From positions 1-45,105 of the IMG/VR virus record IMGVR_UViG_3300020162_002590: 45,105 nucleotides of DNA; one strand, 5' to 3'. The translations under genes were made by a program, and so were the position numbers. Positions 34,266 through 42,778 of the stretch are shown here, one piece after another. The notes below the pieces were generated by a model. It did no database searches. It was not told where the DNA came from and saw only the letters and a list, made by a program, of their open reading frames with translations. Numbering within the stretch: position 1 is the first letter of the stretch; each line of letters opens with the position of its first letter. Source of the DNA: a virus.

Positions 34266-35507
34266 TTATTGGAATTTACCTATAGCTGATATTTCTTTAT
34301 CTGTTAAATAATAACCTAACCCGTTGGCATCAATAGTTAAAGTACAAGTATTATCATTATTATCAACAAATGATGTTATATAATCATGAGGAATAAAAAC
34401 ACCATTAGCATAGAATACAAAACTAAATTTAGAAGTAGCAGGTAAAGTAGAACCTGCTGGAGGTTGAGCTAATTTTGCTGGTGAGAATATTGCTGTGTTT
34501 GATGTAACTGTAGTAGCTCTTTTACCTACGGTAATAGCTAGATACAATGCATCTCCTAAACTGCTTCCTTCAACAGTTATATTACTTCCACCTTCAAATA
34601 TAGTTGTTGAATTCATTGGTAATGTGGTTACTGTTTGTGCTTCAGCACCTAAAGCATTAAGATCTTCAGATGTTGTCTCCACCATAAATATTAATTGAGA
34701 AGTTCCATAATATAAATCAGCATTAGCAATTTGTTTATTAATTACATCAGGAATAACATATCCTTGCAATATTATATTAAATGTTGAACGAACTACTCGA
34801 CCATCTTCAGTATTTACTTCATTAGTTGTATTAAATGAATCTATTCTTGCTCTAAACTTAAAACGGGAGAAATCACCCCAATAAGAATCAGATGCAAAAT
34901 TAATAGCTTCTATAATAGGATTAACTTGAGCTACATAATCTGTAAAAATAACACAAGAATATGTTAAAGTAACATAATCTGGTATAACAGATAGTAAATA
35001 TTCTTTGGATGGTTGTCTATTAGTTAAAATAGAAAATTTATCGTATTGATTTTTTGAATTAAATTTACGTTCAAATATTTGGTAATTATGAACTTTATTA
35101 CCATCTAATTTATTTCCTAAAGTACGATTTTTTTCTAATGTATCCCTTTTATACATGATAATAGGAGCCATTAATTTTCCATCTTTATCACGATAAACAC
35201 CATCAGCTTGAACAGATTTCCAACGTTCAGGCGAACCATAAATTATAGGTACAGGAAGATGATTACCATTCTGTACTACTGTAGGTTTAATTGTATTTTC
35301 AAAATAATATTTTATAACTTCATCATGATCTTCTAGCGAAACTGAAAAATCTTTGATGTTTTTATTTTTAAATGATATTTCTTTTGCTCTATTTTGGCTA
35401 AAAACAGTATCACTCGGCGCTTTCGATATCCGATTGTATGAAGGAACTAATGCTTCCTGCAATACTTGTGATTGATTTTTAGGAATTGGTTTTAATATTT
35501 TAGCCAT
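34266..35507 (-). CDS. Tail completion / sheath stabiliser-like protein (gp15-like)
   Basis: 413 residues. YYFENTIKPTVVQNG, VPIIYGSPERW, then LTYSCVIFTDYVAQVNPIIE and VRSTFNIILQGYVIPDV line up by eye with the order of elements in T4 gp15 (VPITYAS, ELSIFTRY, FEVNGWMYP). The ~140-residue C-terminal part is extra compared with T4 gp15 (272 residues). gp15 caps the tail so that head and tail join. It lies in an operon with the two neck-like genes and overlaps the next one upstream by a single base. The resemblance is distant but consistent in order and place. Confidence 0.65.
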   Translation of the reverse strand: MAKILKPIPKNQSQVLQEALVPSYNRISKAPSDTVFSQNRAKEISFKNKNIKDFSVSLEDHDEVIKYYFENTIKPTVVQNGNHLPVPIIYGSPERWKSVQADGVYRDKDGKLMAPIIMYKRDTLEKNRTLGNKLDGNKVHNYQIFERKFNSKNQYDKFSILTNRQPSKEYLLSVIPDYVTLTYSCVIFTDYVAQVNPIIEAINFASDSYWGDFSRFKFRARIDSFNTTNEVNTEDGRVVRSTFNIILQGYVIPDVINKQIANADLYYGTSQLIFMVETTSEDLNALGAEAQTVTTLPMNSTTIFEGGSNITVEGSSLGDALYLAITVGKRATTVTSNTAIFSPAKLAQPPAGSTLPATSKFSFVFYANGVFIPHDYITSFVDNNDNTCTLTIDANGLGYYLTDKEISAIGKFQ

Positions 35508-35998
35508 TATAGTCGTTCTTTACTTAAACCCACTTTTTCTGGGCGGATATATTGAGCTGTTACAATAATAGATATACTTGAACCAAAATCATCTGTAGAA
35601 TTAGAATAAGAGTATGATGGATCTTTACCTACAACTAATTGATTTTCAATTAAGCTACTAATTTCATAATAACTTTCTTCCCATAATACTATATCACCAA
35701 CCTTAGGAATAAGTTGAATATCCACGAGGATATCACGCAGAAAACGCACAGTAATATCTTGAGTAACATCTGTCCCGAGATCAGTTTCTACCCACGTAGG
35801 TGGCGTTCTTTCTATTAGACAATTTACTAAAACAGGATCGTTATATGTTTTTTGAAGAGATTCTCCATATAGATTAGATGGGGTTTTATCTAAAGCTAAT
35901 ATATAATAACCAACTTGTTGTTCAATAATATTATTTATTAGTTCTTTATTTATATGTCTAATAAATGATATATCTCTAGAACCTCCATATAATGCCAT
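35507..35998 (-). CDS. Neck protein (gp14-like)
   Basis: 163 residues, start MALYGGSRDISFIRHINKEL. LYGESLQKTYNDPVLVNCLI and KVGDIVLWEESYYEIS are patterns of the T4 gp14 neck family, which joins portal and tail. It lies between a 110-residue hypothetical and the gp15-like gene, sharing one base with the latter (TAATG). The T4 order gp13-gp14-gp15 is thus preserved, with one small gene inserted. Confidence 0.65.
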   Translation of the reverse strand: MALYGGSRDISFIRHINKELINNIIEQQVGYYILALDKTPSNLYGESLQKTYNDPVLVNCLIERTPPTWVETDLGTDVTQDITVRFLRDILVDIQLIPKVGDIVLWEESYYEISSLIENQLVVGKDPSYSYSNSTDDFGSSISIIVTAQYIRPEKVGLSKERL

Positions 35999-35999
35999 A

Positions 36000-36332
36000 T
36001 TAGTAATTTCTAATTTTTAGTAATGATTTTGCACGTGGGAAGAATTTAACTAATCCTAAAATTTTTAAAGCATTATCTTTAATCATTGAAATAGTTTCTT
36101 CTGGGGTTCCTTCATTAATAAATTTAACTTCTAGTAATTCATAATCATACCTGTCATCAGACATAGCTTCTAATTTAGGATTACTAACAATTTTAATTAC
36201 AATAATATCTTTAATTCCTCTAATTTGATTGTATACCTCAGTATTATTAGATTTATCTTTATCAATCTTAATTATGACTTGCATAAAGTAAGTTTCGAAT
36301 GTAGCTTCAGAAAGTATATCTATTAACTTCAT
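36000..36332 (-). CDS. Small hypothetical protein within the neck operon
   Basis: 110 residues, start MKLIDILSEATFETYFMQVI. An alternating beta-alpha-beta pattern (QVIIKIDKDK; IRGIKDIIVIKIVSN; YELLEVKFINEG) suggests a small ferredoxin-like alpha/beta fold. It lies between the two neck-like genes with gaps of 1-2 nt, so it is cotranscribed. No catalytic motif or recognised family. Confidence 0.6.
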   Translation of the reverse strand: MKLIDILSEATFETYFMQVIIKIDKDKSNNTEVYNQIRGIKDIIVIKIVSNPKLEAMSDDRYDYELLEVKFINEGTPEETISMIKDNALKILGLVKFFPRAKSLLKIRNY

Positions 36333-36334
36333 AA

Positions 36335-37489
36335 TTAAAATATATAAATTGGTAAAGGAACATTATTTAATGTTTTTTGTAAATAATCTTCTTCTGCCGA
36401 ACGTTTTTCCATTTGTTTATTACGAGAAGATTCATCTAATGTTCCTCTCAATACTTCTAATAATGATGCTTTTTCTGATCTAGCATCTGTTAATAAATCT
36501 GCCTGGTTTAATGTTACTTCAGCTCCAGGAATTGGTACACTAGTATACTTACCACGAACATAAGCTAATGTTTCTTTAACTGTAGCTAATGTATATTGAT
36601 AAATCCATTGGCGACCAATTGAATTTATTTGAGAATATACTGGATTCTGATAAGGTACATTAGAAACATTAGTTACCAAATTAGTAGCAGAACCACTTAT
36701 AAATGGACTATTTCTTTCTGAAACTTTTATATAGTTAAAAAATAAACTATAACTTGTAGTCGGAATAGGGAATAATTTTAATTGATTATCTACTATATCG
36801 AATGAAAATGCTGATTTTCTAATTTGATCATTTAATTCAATTGCTTGCAATTTCATTAAGTCAAAATTCAATGGCATCAACATAAAGTTAATACCTGGAG
36901 AATAAGCACCAAAATTAAATGTTTCTAATAATGATTGAATACCTGTACCTGTACCAGCATAAGGATCAAAATATCTAACAATTGCTGGGGGAGCTTCATA
37001 TAATATACGTTTGATTTCAATAGTATCACTTGAAGATAAAGATGCTGATTGAGCAGCCCAAGCATTCAAATCATAATTTTGTTGACCTGCAGTAATATTA
37101 ATAGAACCTGTATAGTATTTGGTGTTACCACCAGCACCAGCTTCAGACCCATAAGTAGAAGCAATTCTAATTTGAGAACCTAAAGTAGGAGTAATTACTT
37201 GGTTATTTAGAACGGATCCAGTTGACGAACCTTCAAATGATAAATAATTTTCTCTAATTTTCCATTGGTAAACTTCATTACCATACGTAGTTACTGCTTC
37301 TTCGAATGCAGCATAAAATTGAATATCTTGTAATTCTATATTTTCAATTGGATATCCTAAACGACGAGCACTCCATGTTACTACTTTATCAGCATCTGTT
37401 CTAAAAGCAGAATCAGAATCATAAAAACCAAATGGGGTTGATCCAGTAGCAAAGGATGATGAACCAGGATATATAGGTATATTAGCCAT
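36335..37489 (-). CDS. Neck / head-completion protein (gp13-like)
   Basis: 384 residues, start MANIPIYPGSSSFATGSTPF. FGFYDSDSAFRTDADKVVTW, ARRLGYPIENIELQD and a long C-terminal helical part (IGRQWIYQYTLATVKETLAY) are typical of neck proteins in T4-like phages outside the T4 group. The last 60 residues are highly charged. It is the first gene of the neck unit, 22 nt behind a promoter box. Role: sealing the packaged head and adapting it to the tail. The match to gp13 rather than another neck protein is from gene order. Confidence 0.68.
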   Translation of the reverse strand: MANIPIYPGSSSFATGSTPFGFYDSDSAFRTDADKVVTWSARRLGYPIENIELQDIQFYAAFEEAVTTYGNEVYQWKIRENYLSFEGSSTGSVLNNQVITPTLGSQIRIASTYGSEAGAGGNTKYYTGSINITAGQQNYDLNAWAAQSASLSSSDTIEIKRILYEAPPAIVRYFDPYAGTGTGIQSLLETFNFGAYSPGINFMLMPLNFDLMKLQAIELNDQIRKSAFSFDIVDNQLKLFPIPTTSYSLFFNYIKVSERNSPFISGSATNLVTNVSNVPYQNPVYSQINSIGRQWIYQYTLATVKETLAYVRGKYTSVPIPGAEVTLNQADLLTDARSEKASLLEVLRGTLDESSRNKQMEKRSAEEDYLQKTLNNVPLPIYIF

Positions 37490-37511
37490 TAATTAAAAAG
37501 TAGTGTTTGTT

Positions 37512-37519
37512 ATAAATAT
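37512..37519 (-). promoter_or_regulatory. Putative late promoter box ATATTTAT (neck unit)
   Basis: Exact octamer 22 nt before the ATG at 37489. A second exact copy lies 19 nt further upstream at 37531-37538, starting on the last base of the preceding gene's stop codon. Confidence 0.65.
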
Positions 37520-37537
37520 TAAATAATCCAATAAATA

Positions 37538-38590
37538 TTATATCCCATACGTTCCTTTTATTGCGTTATAATTTTGGGTTATTTCTGAGCCTGATAGTGC
37601 TCTATTATATAATCTCATTTGATAAAATACAGGGTAGTTTGCAGCAATTGTACTATTCATTCTATCTGCTGGTCCAATTCCACTATTAGTATGTCTTGCA
37701 CCAAAATAAAATTCAGATGTAGCAAAAAGAGACTGATTACCAATATTATCAGTTGTTCCAACTTGTGAACCATTTAAAAATAGGCTACCTAGTGCACCAT
37801 TAATAACAAAAATCCATTGTCTAACATTATTACTTGCAGTTATAGTTTCTGAAGTTTGAAGAGCAGGTCTACCAAAATTTATAGATGTTGCTGGCGCAAC
37901 GTATGCTGCATATCCTCTATTTGCACTCCAAGATTCATTACCCCAAATGGATGCCCAAAACCCATTTGGATTAAATGATGCTATAACTTCAACAGTTACA
38001 GTACTACTACCTATATTGTAAGGAACACTAATATAATCATTACCAAACCCGTTTGGACCAGAGTTATTTAATTTTATACCACCACCAAATGAGCCAGTGT
38101 ATGAAGGTGAACCTTGTAAAGTTGCATTATATCCATTACCTGAAGCATCAGTCCATGTTGTTCCTGAAGAAGGTGCTGTTCGTAAATCAAATATTAATCC
38201 AGAAGACACAATCCCAGAAGTTGGAGTTGGGGTGATTGTAGGGGTAGGGGTCATTGTTGGGGTTGATGTTGGTGTTATTGTTGGGGTTCCAGTAGGAGTT
38301 ACTGTTGGAGATGGAGTAATTGTAGGGGTTATTGTTGGAGTTAATGTTGGAGTTGATGTGATTGTTGGAGTAGGAGTAACAGTAGGGGTTAATGTTATTG
38401 TTGGAGTAGGAGTAGAAGTTGGAGTTAATGTTATTGTTGGTGTTGGTGATGGGGTATTAGTAGGGCCTACAGTTGGTGTTGGTGTTGGTTCTACTGAACC
38501 AGAAATAATAATACTGGTTCCTCCTTGATTATTTACATTAATAAAGGTAAAACCACCACTCCCACTAATATTCAATAACGTTAATGCCAT
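37538..38590 (-). CDS. Adhesin-like protein: Thr-Pro stalk plus LamG-type domain
   Basis: 350 residues. 1-33: a beta-rich start ([20 protein letters not shown]). ~34-125: a stalk of Thr-Pro repeats ([13 protein letters not shown]). ~130-350: a concanavalin/LamG-type domain ([20 protein letters not shown]...; [51 protein letters not shown]), which in other proteins binds sugars or surface polymers. No signal peptide or anchor, fitting a virion rather than a secreted protein. Its ATG shares a base with the phoH stop (TAATG), so it is translated from the phoH message. It may be a head or neck decoration that sticks to surfaces, which is inference. Confidence 0.75.
   Translation of the reverse strand: MALTLLNISGSGGFTFINVNNQGGTSIIISGSVEPTPTPTVGPTNTPSPTPTITLTPTSTPTPTITLTPTVTPTPTITSTPTLTPTITPTITPSPTVTPTGTPTITPTSTPTMTPTPTITPTPTSGIVSSGLIFDLRTAPSSGTTWTDASGNGYNATLQGSPSYTGSFGGGIKLNNSGPNGFGNDYISVPYNIGSSTVTVEVIASFNPNGFWASIWGNESWSANRGYAAYVAPATSINFGRPALQTSETITASNNVRQWIFVINGALGSLFLNGSQVGTTDNIGNQSLFATSEFYFGARHTNSGIGPADRMNSTIAANYPVFYQMRLYNRALSGSEITQNYNAIKGTYGI
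38215..38490 (-). repeat. Thr-Pro minisatellite-like DNA
   Basis: About 90 codons of alternating Thr and Pro, with short hydrophobic breaks, built from 6- to 18-nt units (plus strand gttggagttgatgttggt and variants). Prone to length change by slippage. Stalk length may vary between relatives. Confidence 0.75.
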
Positions 38591-39285
38591 TATAAATCTC
38601 TAAGTTCTTTATACATGTTCAAAACTGATTCTACAATTGGGTGTCTGTGGTTTGTTTTTAATGTAACAGCAGCTACTCCTTTTACAGATCCAGCTACTTG
38701 TTTAGATAGAAAATACATACCAGAATCTTTTTTAGATTTTAAATCTATCTGAGTAGTATCGCCTACAATCACCATTTTACTTCCCTTACATAGACGAGAT
38801 ATTACCATTTCCATTTGTGAATCAGTAACGTTTTGTGCTTCATCTACTATAATGAATGCATTCGAAAAGTTACGTCCACGCATGAACGCAAATGGTACAA
38901 TTTCGATTTGTCCACGTTCAAAATACAAGTCTACTTTTGCTTTTTCATATAAACGATATGCATTATCATATATTGGAGCAACAAATGGATCTAATTTCTC
39001 TTTTATCCCACCAGGTAAAAAGCCGATCTCTTCTTTAGCTGTTACTACTGGTCGTGCTATAATAATTTTTTCAACTTCTTTGTTGAATAATTGATCTAAT
39101 GCCGTTTGAACTGCTACTAATGTTTTACCACTTCCTGCTTGTCCTGTAATGATTGTTATATCATTTTCTAGTATTTTAGCTTTTGTTTCTTTTTGTTCTT
39201 CATTTAATTGAAGTTGAAATTTAATTGGATTTTTTGGTTTACGTTTTTCCGAAAAAATCTCGTCACTATGGTGATTTGAACTCAT
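38590..39285 (-). CDS. phoH: PhoH-like ATPase
   Basis: 231 residues from Met15 of the longest frame (ATG at 39285). The upstream ATG at 39327 lies before the promoter box at 39309-39316, and its first 14 residues (MFFTYLSLITKTSF) look unlike a PhoH start, so I chose the later one. Walker A GQAGSGKT at about residues 43-50, Walker [11 protein letters not shown], and the family stretches [20 protein letters not shown] and VGDTTQIDL. PhoH proteins are RecA/helicase-like ATPases common in phages; suggested roles are in RNA handling and phosphate stress, not settled. It is coupled by TAATG to the LamG adhesin gene, an odd partner. It is transcribed away from the plus-strand RecA-like gene. Confidence 0.9.
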   Translation of the reverse strand: MSSNHHSDEIFSEKRKPKNPIKFQLQLNEEQKETKAKILENDITIITGQAGSGKTLVAVQTALDQLFNKEVEKIIIARPVVTAKEEIGFLPGGIKEKLDPFVAPIYDNAYRLYEKAKVDLYFERGQIEIVPFAFMRGRNFSNAFIIVDEAQNVTDSQMEMVISRLCKGSKMVIVGDTTQIDLKSKKDSGMYFLSKQVAGSVKGVAAVTLKTNHRHPIVESVLNMYKELRDL

Positions 39286-39308
39286 AAAACTTGTTTTAGT
39301 TATCAGTG

Positions 39309-39316
39309 ATAAATAT
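39309..39316 (-). promoter_or_regulatory. Putative late promoter box ATATTTAT (phoH)
   Basis: Exact octamer 23 nt before the ATG at 39285, the same spacing as most other boxes. It lies inside the longer alternative reading frame, which supports the shorter PhoH start. Confidence 0.6.
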
Positions 39317-39339
39317 GTAAAAAACAATATTTCTTGGTT

Positions 39340-39348
39340 ACATTTATA
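39340..39348 (+). promoter_or_regulatory. Weak candidate promoter for the plus-strand genes
   Basis: ACATTTATA differs from the box by one base and lies 50 nt before the RecA-like ATG. Closer to that start is an imperfect dyad (GAGATAAAATATTTTCTC, about 39370-39387) that could be an operator. The plus-strand genes may use a different promoter class from the late genes. Confidence 0.25.
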
Positions 39349-39398
39349 TTATACAAAAGATAAAAAATGTGAGATAAAATATTTTCTCAATTATCTTT

Positions 39399-40217
39399 AT
39401 GACAACAAAAACAAATAATAATATGAAAAATTTAATTAAACGAGGACGTCCCACAAAATCAAAAGACGTAATTGAAGATTTCGATCCTTCATCCATAAAA
39501 ATCATTTACAATAACAGTTTAAATTTTAGTAATTCTTTATTTGAACCGTTAAAAACTAATTCTGAATTAGATGTAATTTTATCTACTGATGGTGGTATTA
39601 TGCCTGCTGTTAATATGGTATTAGTAGGAGGACCAGGTACAGGTAAAACAACTGTAGCACTAGATATGGTTTCTAAACTAATTGATCAAGGATATAAATG
39701 TTTATTTGTATCCGCTGAAATGGATGAGATTGGTTATTACAAATATTGCAAACGATTACCTCAATTCAATAATATTCCAGTATTATTTGCTAAAAACTAT
39801 GCTCAAAATATTAAATCAGCTATTGAACACACATTTGATCAAGGATGGGATGTAGTAGTTGTTGATTCATTAGCAGAAGTTGTTGGAATGTATAAAGAGC
39901 AATATAAAACAACTGAATATTTTGCGGAGCGTTGGTTATTAGGTTTAGAAGATCGTGTTAAAAAAGGACAAAATCAAGGTAGTTATTATACATCATTTAT
40001 TAATGTACAACAAGTAACTAAAGGAGATGATTTTGTAGGTTCTAACCGAATCAAACACATGACGGATTCAATGGCTCACATTGAACGTTCTAGAGATAGA
40101 TTACAACGTACTATTTACTTTTCTAAAAATAGAGATTGCGATAAAGATTTTAAAATGTATTTTTCATTTTATCAAGATAAAGTATACTACACATTCGAAG
40201 AAGAAGATAAACAATAA
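39399..40217 (+). CDS. RecA-superfamily ATPase (RadA/KaiC-like) with AT-hook-like N-terminus
   Basis: 272 residues. A basic start with RGRP at residues 15-18 (LIKRGRPTK), an AT-hook-like minor-groove motif. Walker A GGPGTGKTT at 77-85 and Walker B DVVVVDS with Asp156. FVSAEMDEIGYYKYCKRL resembles the 'SAEM' segment of RadA/KaiC/DnaB-type RecA folds. No lid or zinc finger as in full RadA, so this is a single ATPase core. Possible roles: recombination mediator, UvsX-like strand exchange, or helicase-related loader. It is the first of two plus-strand genes inside the minus-strand late block. ATG at 39423 (Met9) is an alternative start. Confidence 0.8.
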   Translation: MTTKTNNNMKNLIKRGRPTKSKDVIEDFDPSSIKIIYNNSLNFSNSLFEPLKTNSELDVILSTDGGIMPAVNMVLVGGPGTGKTTVALDMVSKLIDQGYKCLFVSAEMDEIGYYKYCKRLPQFNNIPVLFAKNYAQNIKSAIEHTFDQGWDVVVVDSLAEVVGMYKEQYKTTEYFAERWLLGLEDRVKKGQNQGSYYTSFINVQQVTKGDDFVGSNRIKHMTDSMAHIERSRDRLQRTIYFSKNRDCDKDFKMYFSFYQDKVYYTFEEEDKQ

Positions 40218-40229
40218 ACAATAAACAAC

Positions 40230-41012
40230 ATGAGAAGAAACAATTTTATTCCAGTAAATTCATTTGAAAAAGCATTAGCTTTTGCCCCGTCTATCAATTC
40301 TGATTATAGAGATAATCAATTGATCAAAAGTAAACCATATACTATTAACACACAAGATATTTTAAATCCATTAATTGATTCAGGATGGAATATTGATGGT
40401 GTTGCTGAAAAACGTAAAAGTAAAAATGGTCAAGTAACACAACATTTTGTTAAACTAACACATCCTGATTTAAATTTAAATGTTAAATCAAAAAACGAAG
40501 GTAAATCACAGTTATCTATTTCTAATAAAGTATGTGGTAGTTCTCCACTTAATATGGACTTAGGAGTATATCGTCAAGTATGTAGTAATGGTTTATGGGC
40601 TATGGATACGACATGGGAAAATAACATATCACATACTAAAAAATCATTTGATAATTTACCTAATATTATTTATTCTGCTGTAAATAATGTTAATGAGTTT
40701 ATGAATAAATTAAATAAAATGGCTAATGTTGATTTAAATAAAGACGAAATGAATGATTTAGCAGAACGTGCTGCTCGTCTACGTTTTGGTGATGATGTTG
40801 AACGTCATATTGTTAATCAATTATTAGATGTTCGTCGTAAAGAAGATGTTGATAATGATTTATATACTGTATATAATCGCGTTCAGGAAGGATTAACTAA
40901 AAATAATGTACTAATTGATGTACATGGTAAGCCACTATCAGGTGTTAATAATATAAAAGATGATATTGCTATTAATAAGCAATTATTCCAATTAGTTGAA
41001 GAATATATTTGA
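40230..41012 (+). CDS. DUF932-like phage/plasmid protein
   Basis: 260 residues, start MRRNNFIPVNSFEKALAFAP. The segment GVYRQVCSNGLW at 112-123 is the hallmark of DUF932 proteins, preceded by SISNKVCGSSPLN. The C-terminal half is helical and charged (KDEMNDLAERAARLRFGDD). DUF932 members occur on phages and plasmids, often beside recombination genes; their activity is not known. Here it follows a RecA-like ATPase by 12 nt on the same strand. It ends just before a strong bidirectional terminator. Confidence 0.8.
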   Translation: MRRNNFIPVNSFEKALAFAPSINSDYRDNQLIKSKPYTINTQDILNPLIDSGWNIDGVAEKRKSKNGQVTQHFVKLTHPDLNLNVKSKNEGKSQLSISNKVCGSSPLNMDLGVYRQVCSNGLWAMDTTWENNISHTKKSFDNLPNIIYSAVNNVNEFMNKLNKMANVDLNKDEMNDLAERAARLRFGDDVERHIVNQLLDVRRKEDVDNDLYTVYNRVQEGLTKNNVLIDVHGKPLSGVNNIKDDIAINKQLFQLVEEYI

Positions 41013-41027
41013 TTATTATTTGTTTTA

Positions 41028-41073
41028 GAGTTAAAGAAGGCCGACGCTTTGCGTCGGCCATTCTTTTTTACTC
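41028..41073. terminator. Bidirectional terminator between converging units
   Basis: Perfect 9-bp stem GGCCGACGC / GCGTCGGCC with a TTT loop at 41039-41059, followed by ATTCTTTTTT on the plus strand and TTCTTTAACTC on the minus strand. Outer bases (GAGTTAAAGAA against TTCTTTTTTACTC) extend the pairing. It stops the plus-strand island and the capsid unit from running into each other. Confidence 0.9.
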
Positions 41074-41086
41074 TATTGAGTTAAGA

Positions 41087-42751
41087 CTAGTATCCTAATG
41101 TTTCTAATCCGTGAACAAATACTTTACCGTAGAATTCAGGACGAACCATTTTCTTAGCGTAACGAGTCATCAAACCTTTACGTGGAGTAAATGTTTCTGG
41201 ATCGTACACCAATGGAGTCATGATTAACGGAATGTATGGAGCATAAACAGCACCAGTTTCTAAGAATTGACCACCTTTATAACCCATCAAGATAGAGTTA
41301 CCAGTTAAGTATGGATTCTTGTAAACTTTGTAACGAGAATTTAATGAACCGATCTTTTGGATACCGAAGTTAAATTCTGATTTCTCACCATCACCGTCAG
41401 TAGCAAATCCTGGGATTGATTCCAATATTGTAGCTACAGATGGAGAACAAACCATGAAATTAGCACCACCACGTAATGTCTTTTGGTGAATTTTGTTAGA
41501 AACTTGTTGCAATACAGTTCCGATAGTTTGGAACCATTCGCCTTGTGAGTTGTAATATCCAGTTAAGTTACCTGAAGTAGTTCCAGTGTTAACTGTTGTA
41601 AATCCTGAACCATTCCAGAATGTATTGTTAGCAGCTGACCAGTAACCTGTAGTAGCAGCGTTCTCAAATAACATACCCAACAATTCTAAATCTACTTCCA
41701 TTGCGATGTAGTTAGAGATCATTGAAGTTACTTCTGATTCAGCATCTACTGAGTGGTAAGCGTTCAAATCTTGAGCAAATTCTGGAGTCCATTGAGCTTT
41801 CAACTTACGAGTTTTAGCAACAATAGCTTCAGATTTTAATTTGATATCCACTGAAGGAATAGCAATTTGAGTAGTTGATTCAGCGTTTGGATATCCAGCA
41901 CCAGAAGCATCTTCGAAATCACCACGAGCAGCAACTGTAGGTTGTACTGAGTAGTCAACATCATAGTTACCATTTAATGCAGCAACACCACCAGCTAATA
42001 CGAATTGAATATTTGCACCAGAAATTTTAGTGAAAGATTGCAATACGTTAGCATTGTATACTGTAGAACCAGACTTAATTAAGAATGATTTAGTAGCTAA
42101 AGCATCGAAATTAACTAAAGAAGCAGTTGGGAATAATACAGTTTTAACAGCACCTGCAGCAGCTTGAGAAGCTGAAACTGCTGAATCGTAGTTGAAATCA
42201 GCTAAAGTAGCAGTACCAGTAACAGCAGCAGCGATAGAAGCTGTTGTGTTGATTGAGTAACCATAACGGCCTTGACCATACAAACCACCAGCAACTTCTA
42301 AGTTTGCTACGTTTGGATGAGCATCAGCTTGATTACCATATAATGATCCTGTTCCATATCCACCTTTACCATTAGTTGTATCAGCCATTCCTAATGCAGA
42401 ATATTTGAAGTCTAAGTAAAATACTAGACCAGAAGGTAAAGACATTGGTTGTACGGAAACGAATTCCTTAGCAACTATCTCACCAAATACACGGCGAACT
42501 AACGGTAAAGCAACACCAGCCCAGTTCTCACCAGCTCCACCAGACATAGAAGTTGTTCCACCTGTTACGTTGGCTTCTTGTACTAATGACTTAGCTTGGT
42601 TTTCCAAGATTACAGACATGTTGTTACGATCGTATTCGCTTGATAGGTTTTTCAATAAACCTGTTTTTTCCCACTTAGAAACTAACTTAGTAGCTTCGTT
42701 TTGACGGTCAGTCCATGGGTTTGCGCTTTCTAAAAGACTTTGTACGTTCAT
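41087..42751 (-). CDS. Major capsid protein (gp23-like)
   Basis: 554 residues. The N-terminal part, starting MNVQSLLESANPWTDRQNEA, is helical. It is followed by ENWAGVALPLVRRVFGEIVA and VSVQPMSLPSGLVFYLDFKY, which are typical of the T4 gp23 family. LVQEA at 56-60 resembles the prohead-protease cut site in T4-like capsid proteins; cutting after Glu59 would leave about 495 residues. It forms the hexamers of the head. The leader is A-rich (run of eight A before the ATG) without a Shine-Dalgarno. It follows the scaffold gene at 27 nt and ends before a bidirectional terminator. Confidence 0.93.
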   Translation of the reverse strand: MNVQSLLESANPWTDRQNEATKLVSKWEKTGLLKNLSSEYDRNNMSVILENQAKSLVQEANVTGGTTSMSGGAGENWAGVALPLVRRVFGEIVAKEFVSVQPMSLPSGLVFYLDFKYSALGMADTTNGKGGYGTGSLYGNQADAHPNVANLEVAGGLYGQGRYGYSINTTASIAAAVTGTATLADFNYDSAVSASQAAAGAVKTVLFPTASLVNFDALATKSFLIKSGSTVYNANVLQSFTKISGANIQFVLAGGVAALNGNYDVDYSVQPTVAARGDFEDASGAGYPNAESTTQIAIPSVDIKLKSEAIVAKTRKLKAQWTPEFAQDLNAYHSVDAESEVTSMISNYIAMEVDLELLGMLFENAATTGYWSAANNTFWNGSGFTTVNTGTTSGNLTGYYNSQGEWFQTIGTVLQQVSNKIHQKTLRGGANFMVCSPSVATILESIPGFATDGDGEKSEFNFGIQKIGSLNSRYKVYKNPYLTGNSILMGYKGGQFLETGAVYAPYIPLIMTPLVYDPETFTPRKGLMTRYAKKMVRPEFYGKVFVHGLETLGY

Positions 42752-42778
42752 TTTTTTTTAAAAATTATAATTAATTAC

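Noticed and set aside
38097-38528. Plus-strand open frame of Val-Gly repeats opposite the Thr-Pro stalk
   Set aside because: Antisense of the Thr-Pro repeat in the LamG adhesin; no leader or domain of its own.
38590-39327. Longer PhoH start at 39327
   Set aside because: Its first codons precede the likely promoter box and give a hydrophobic start unlike PhoH; the ATG at 39285 has the usual 23-nt spacing from the box.
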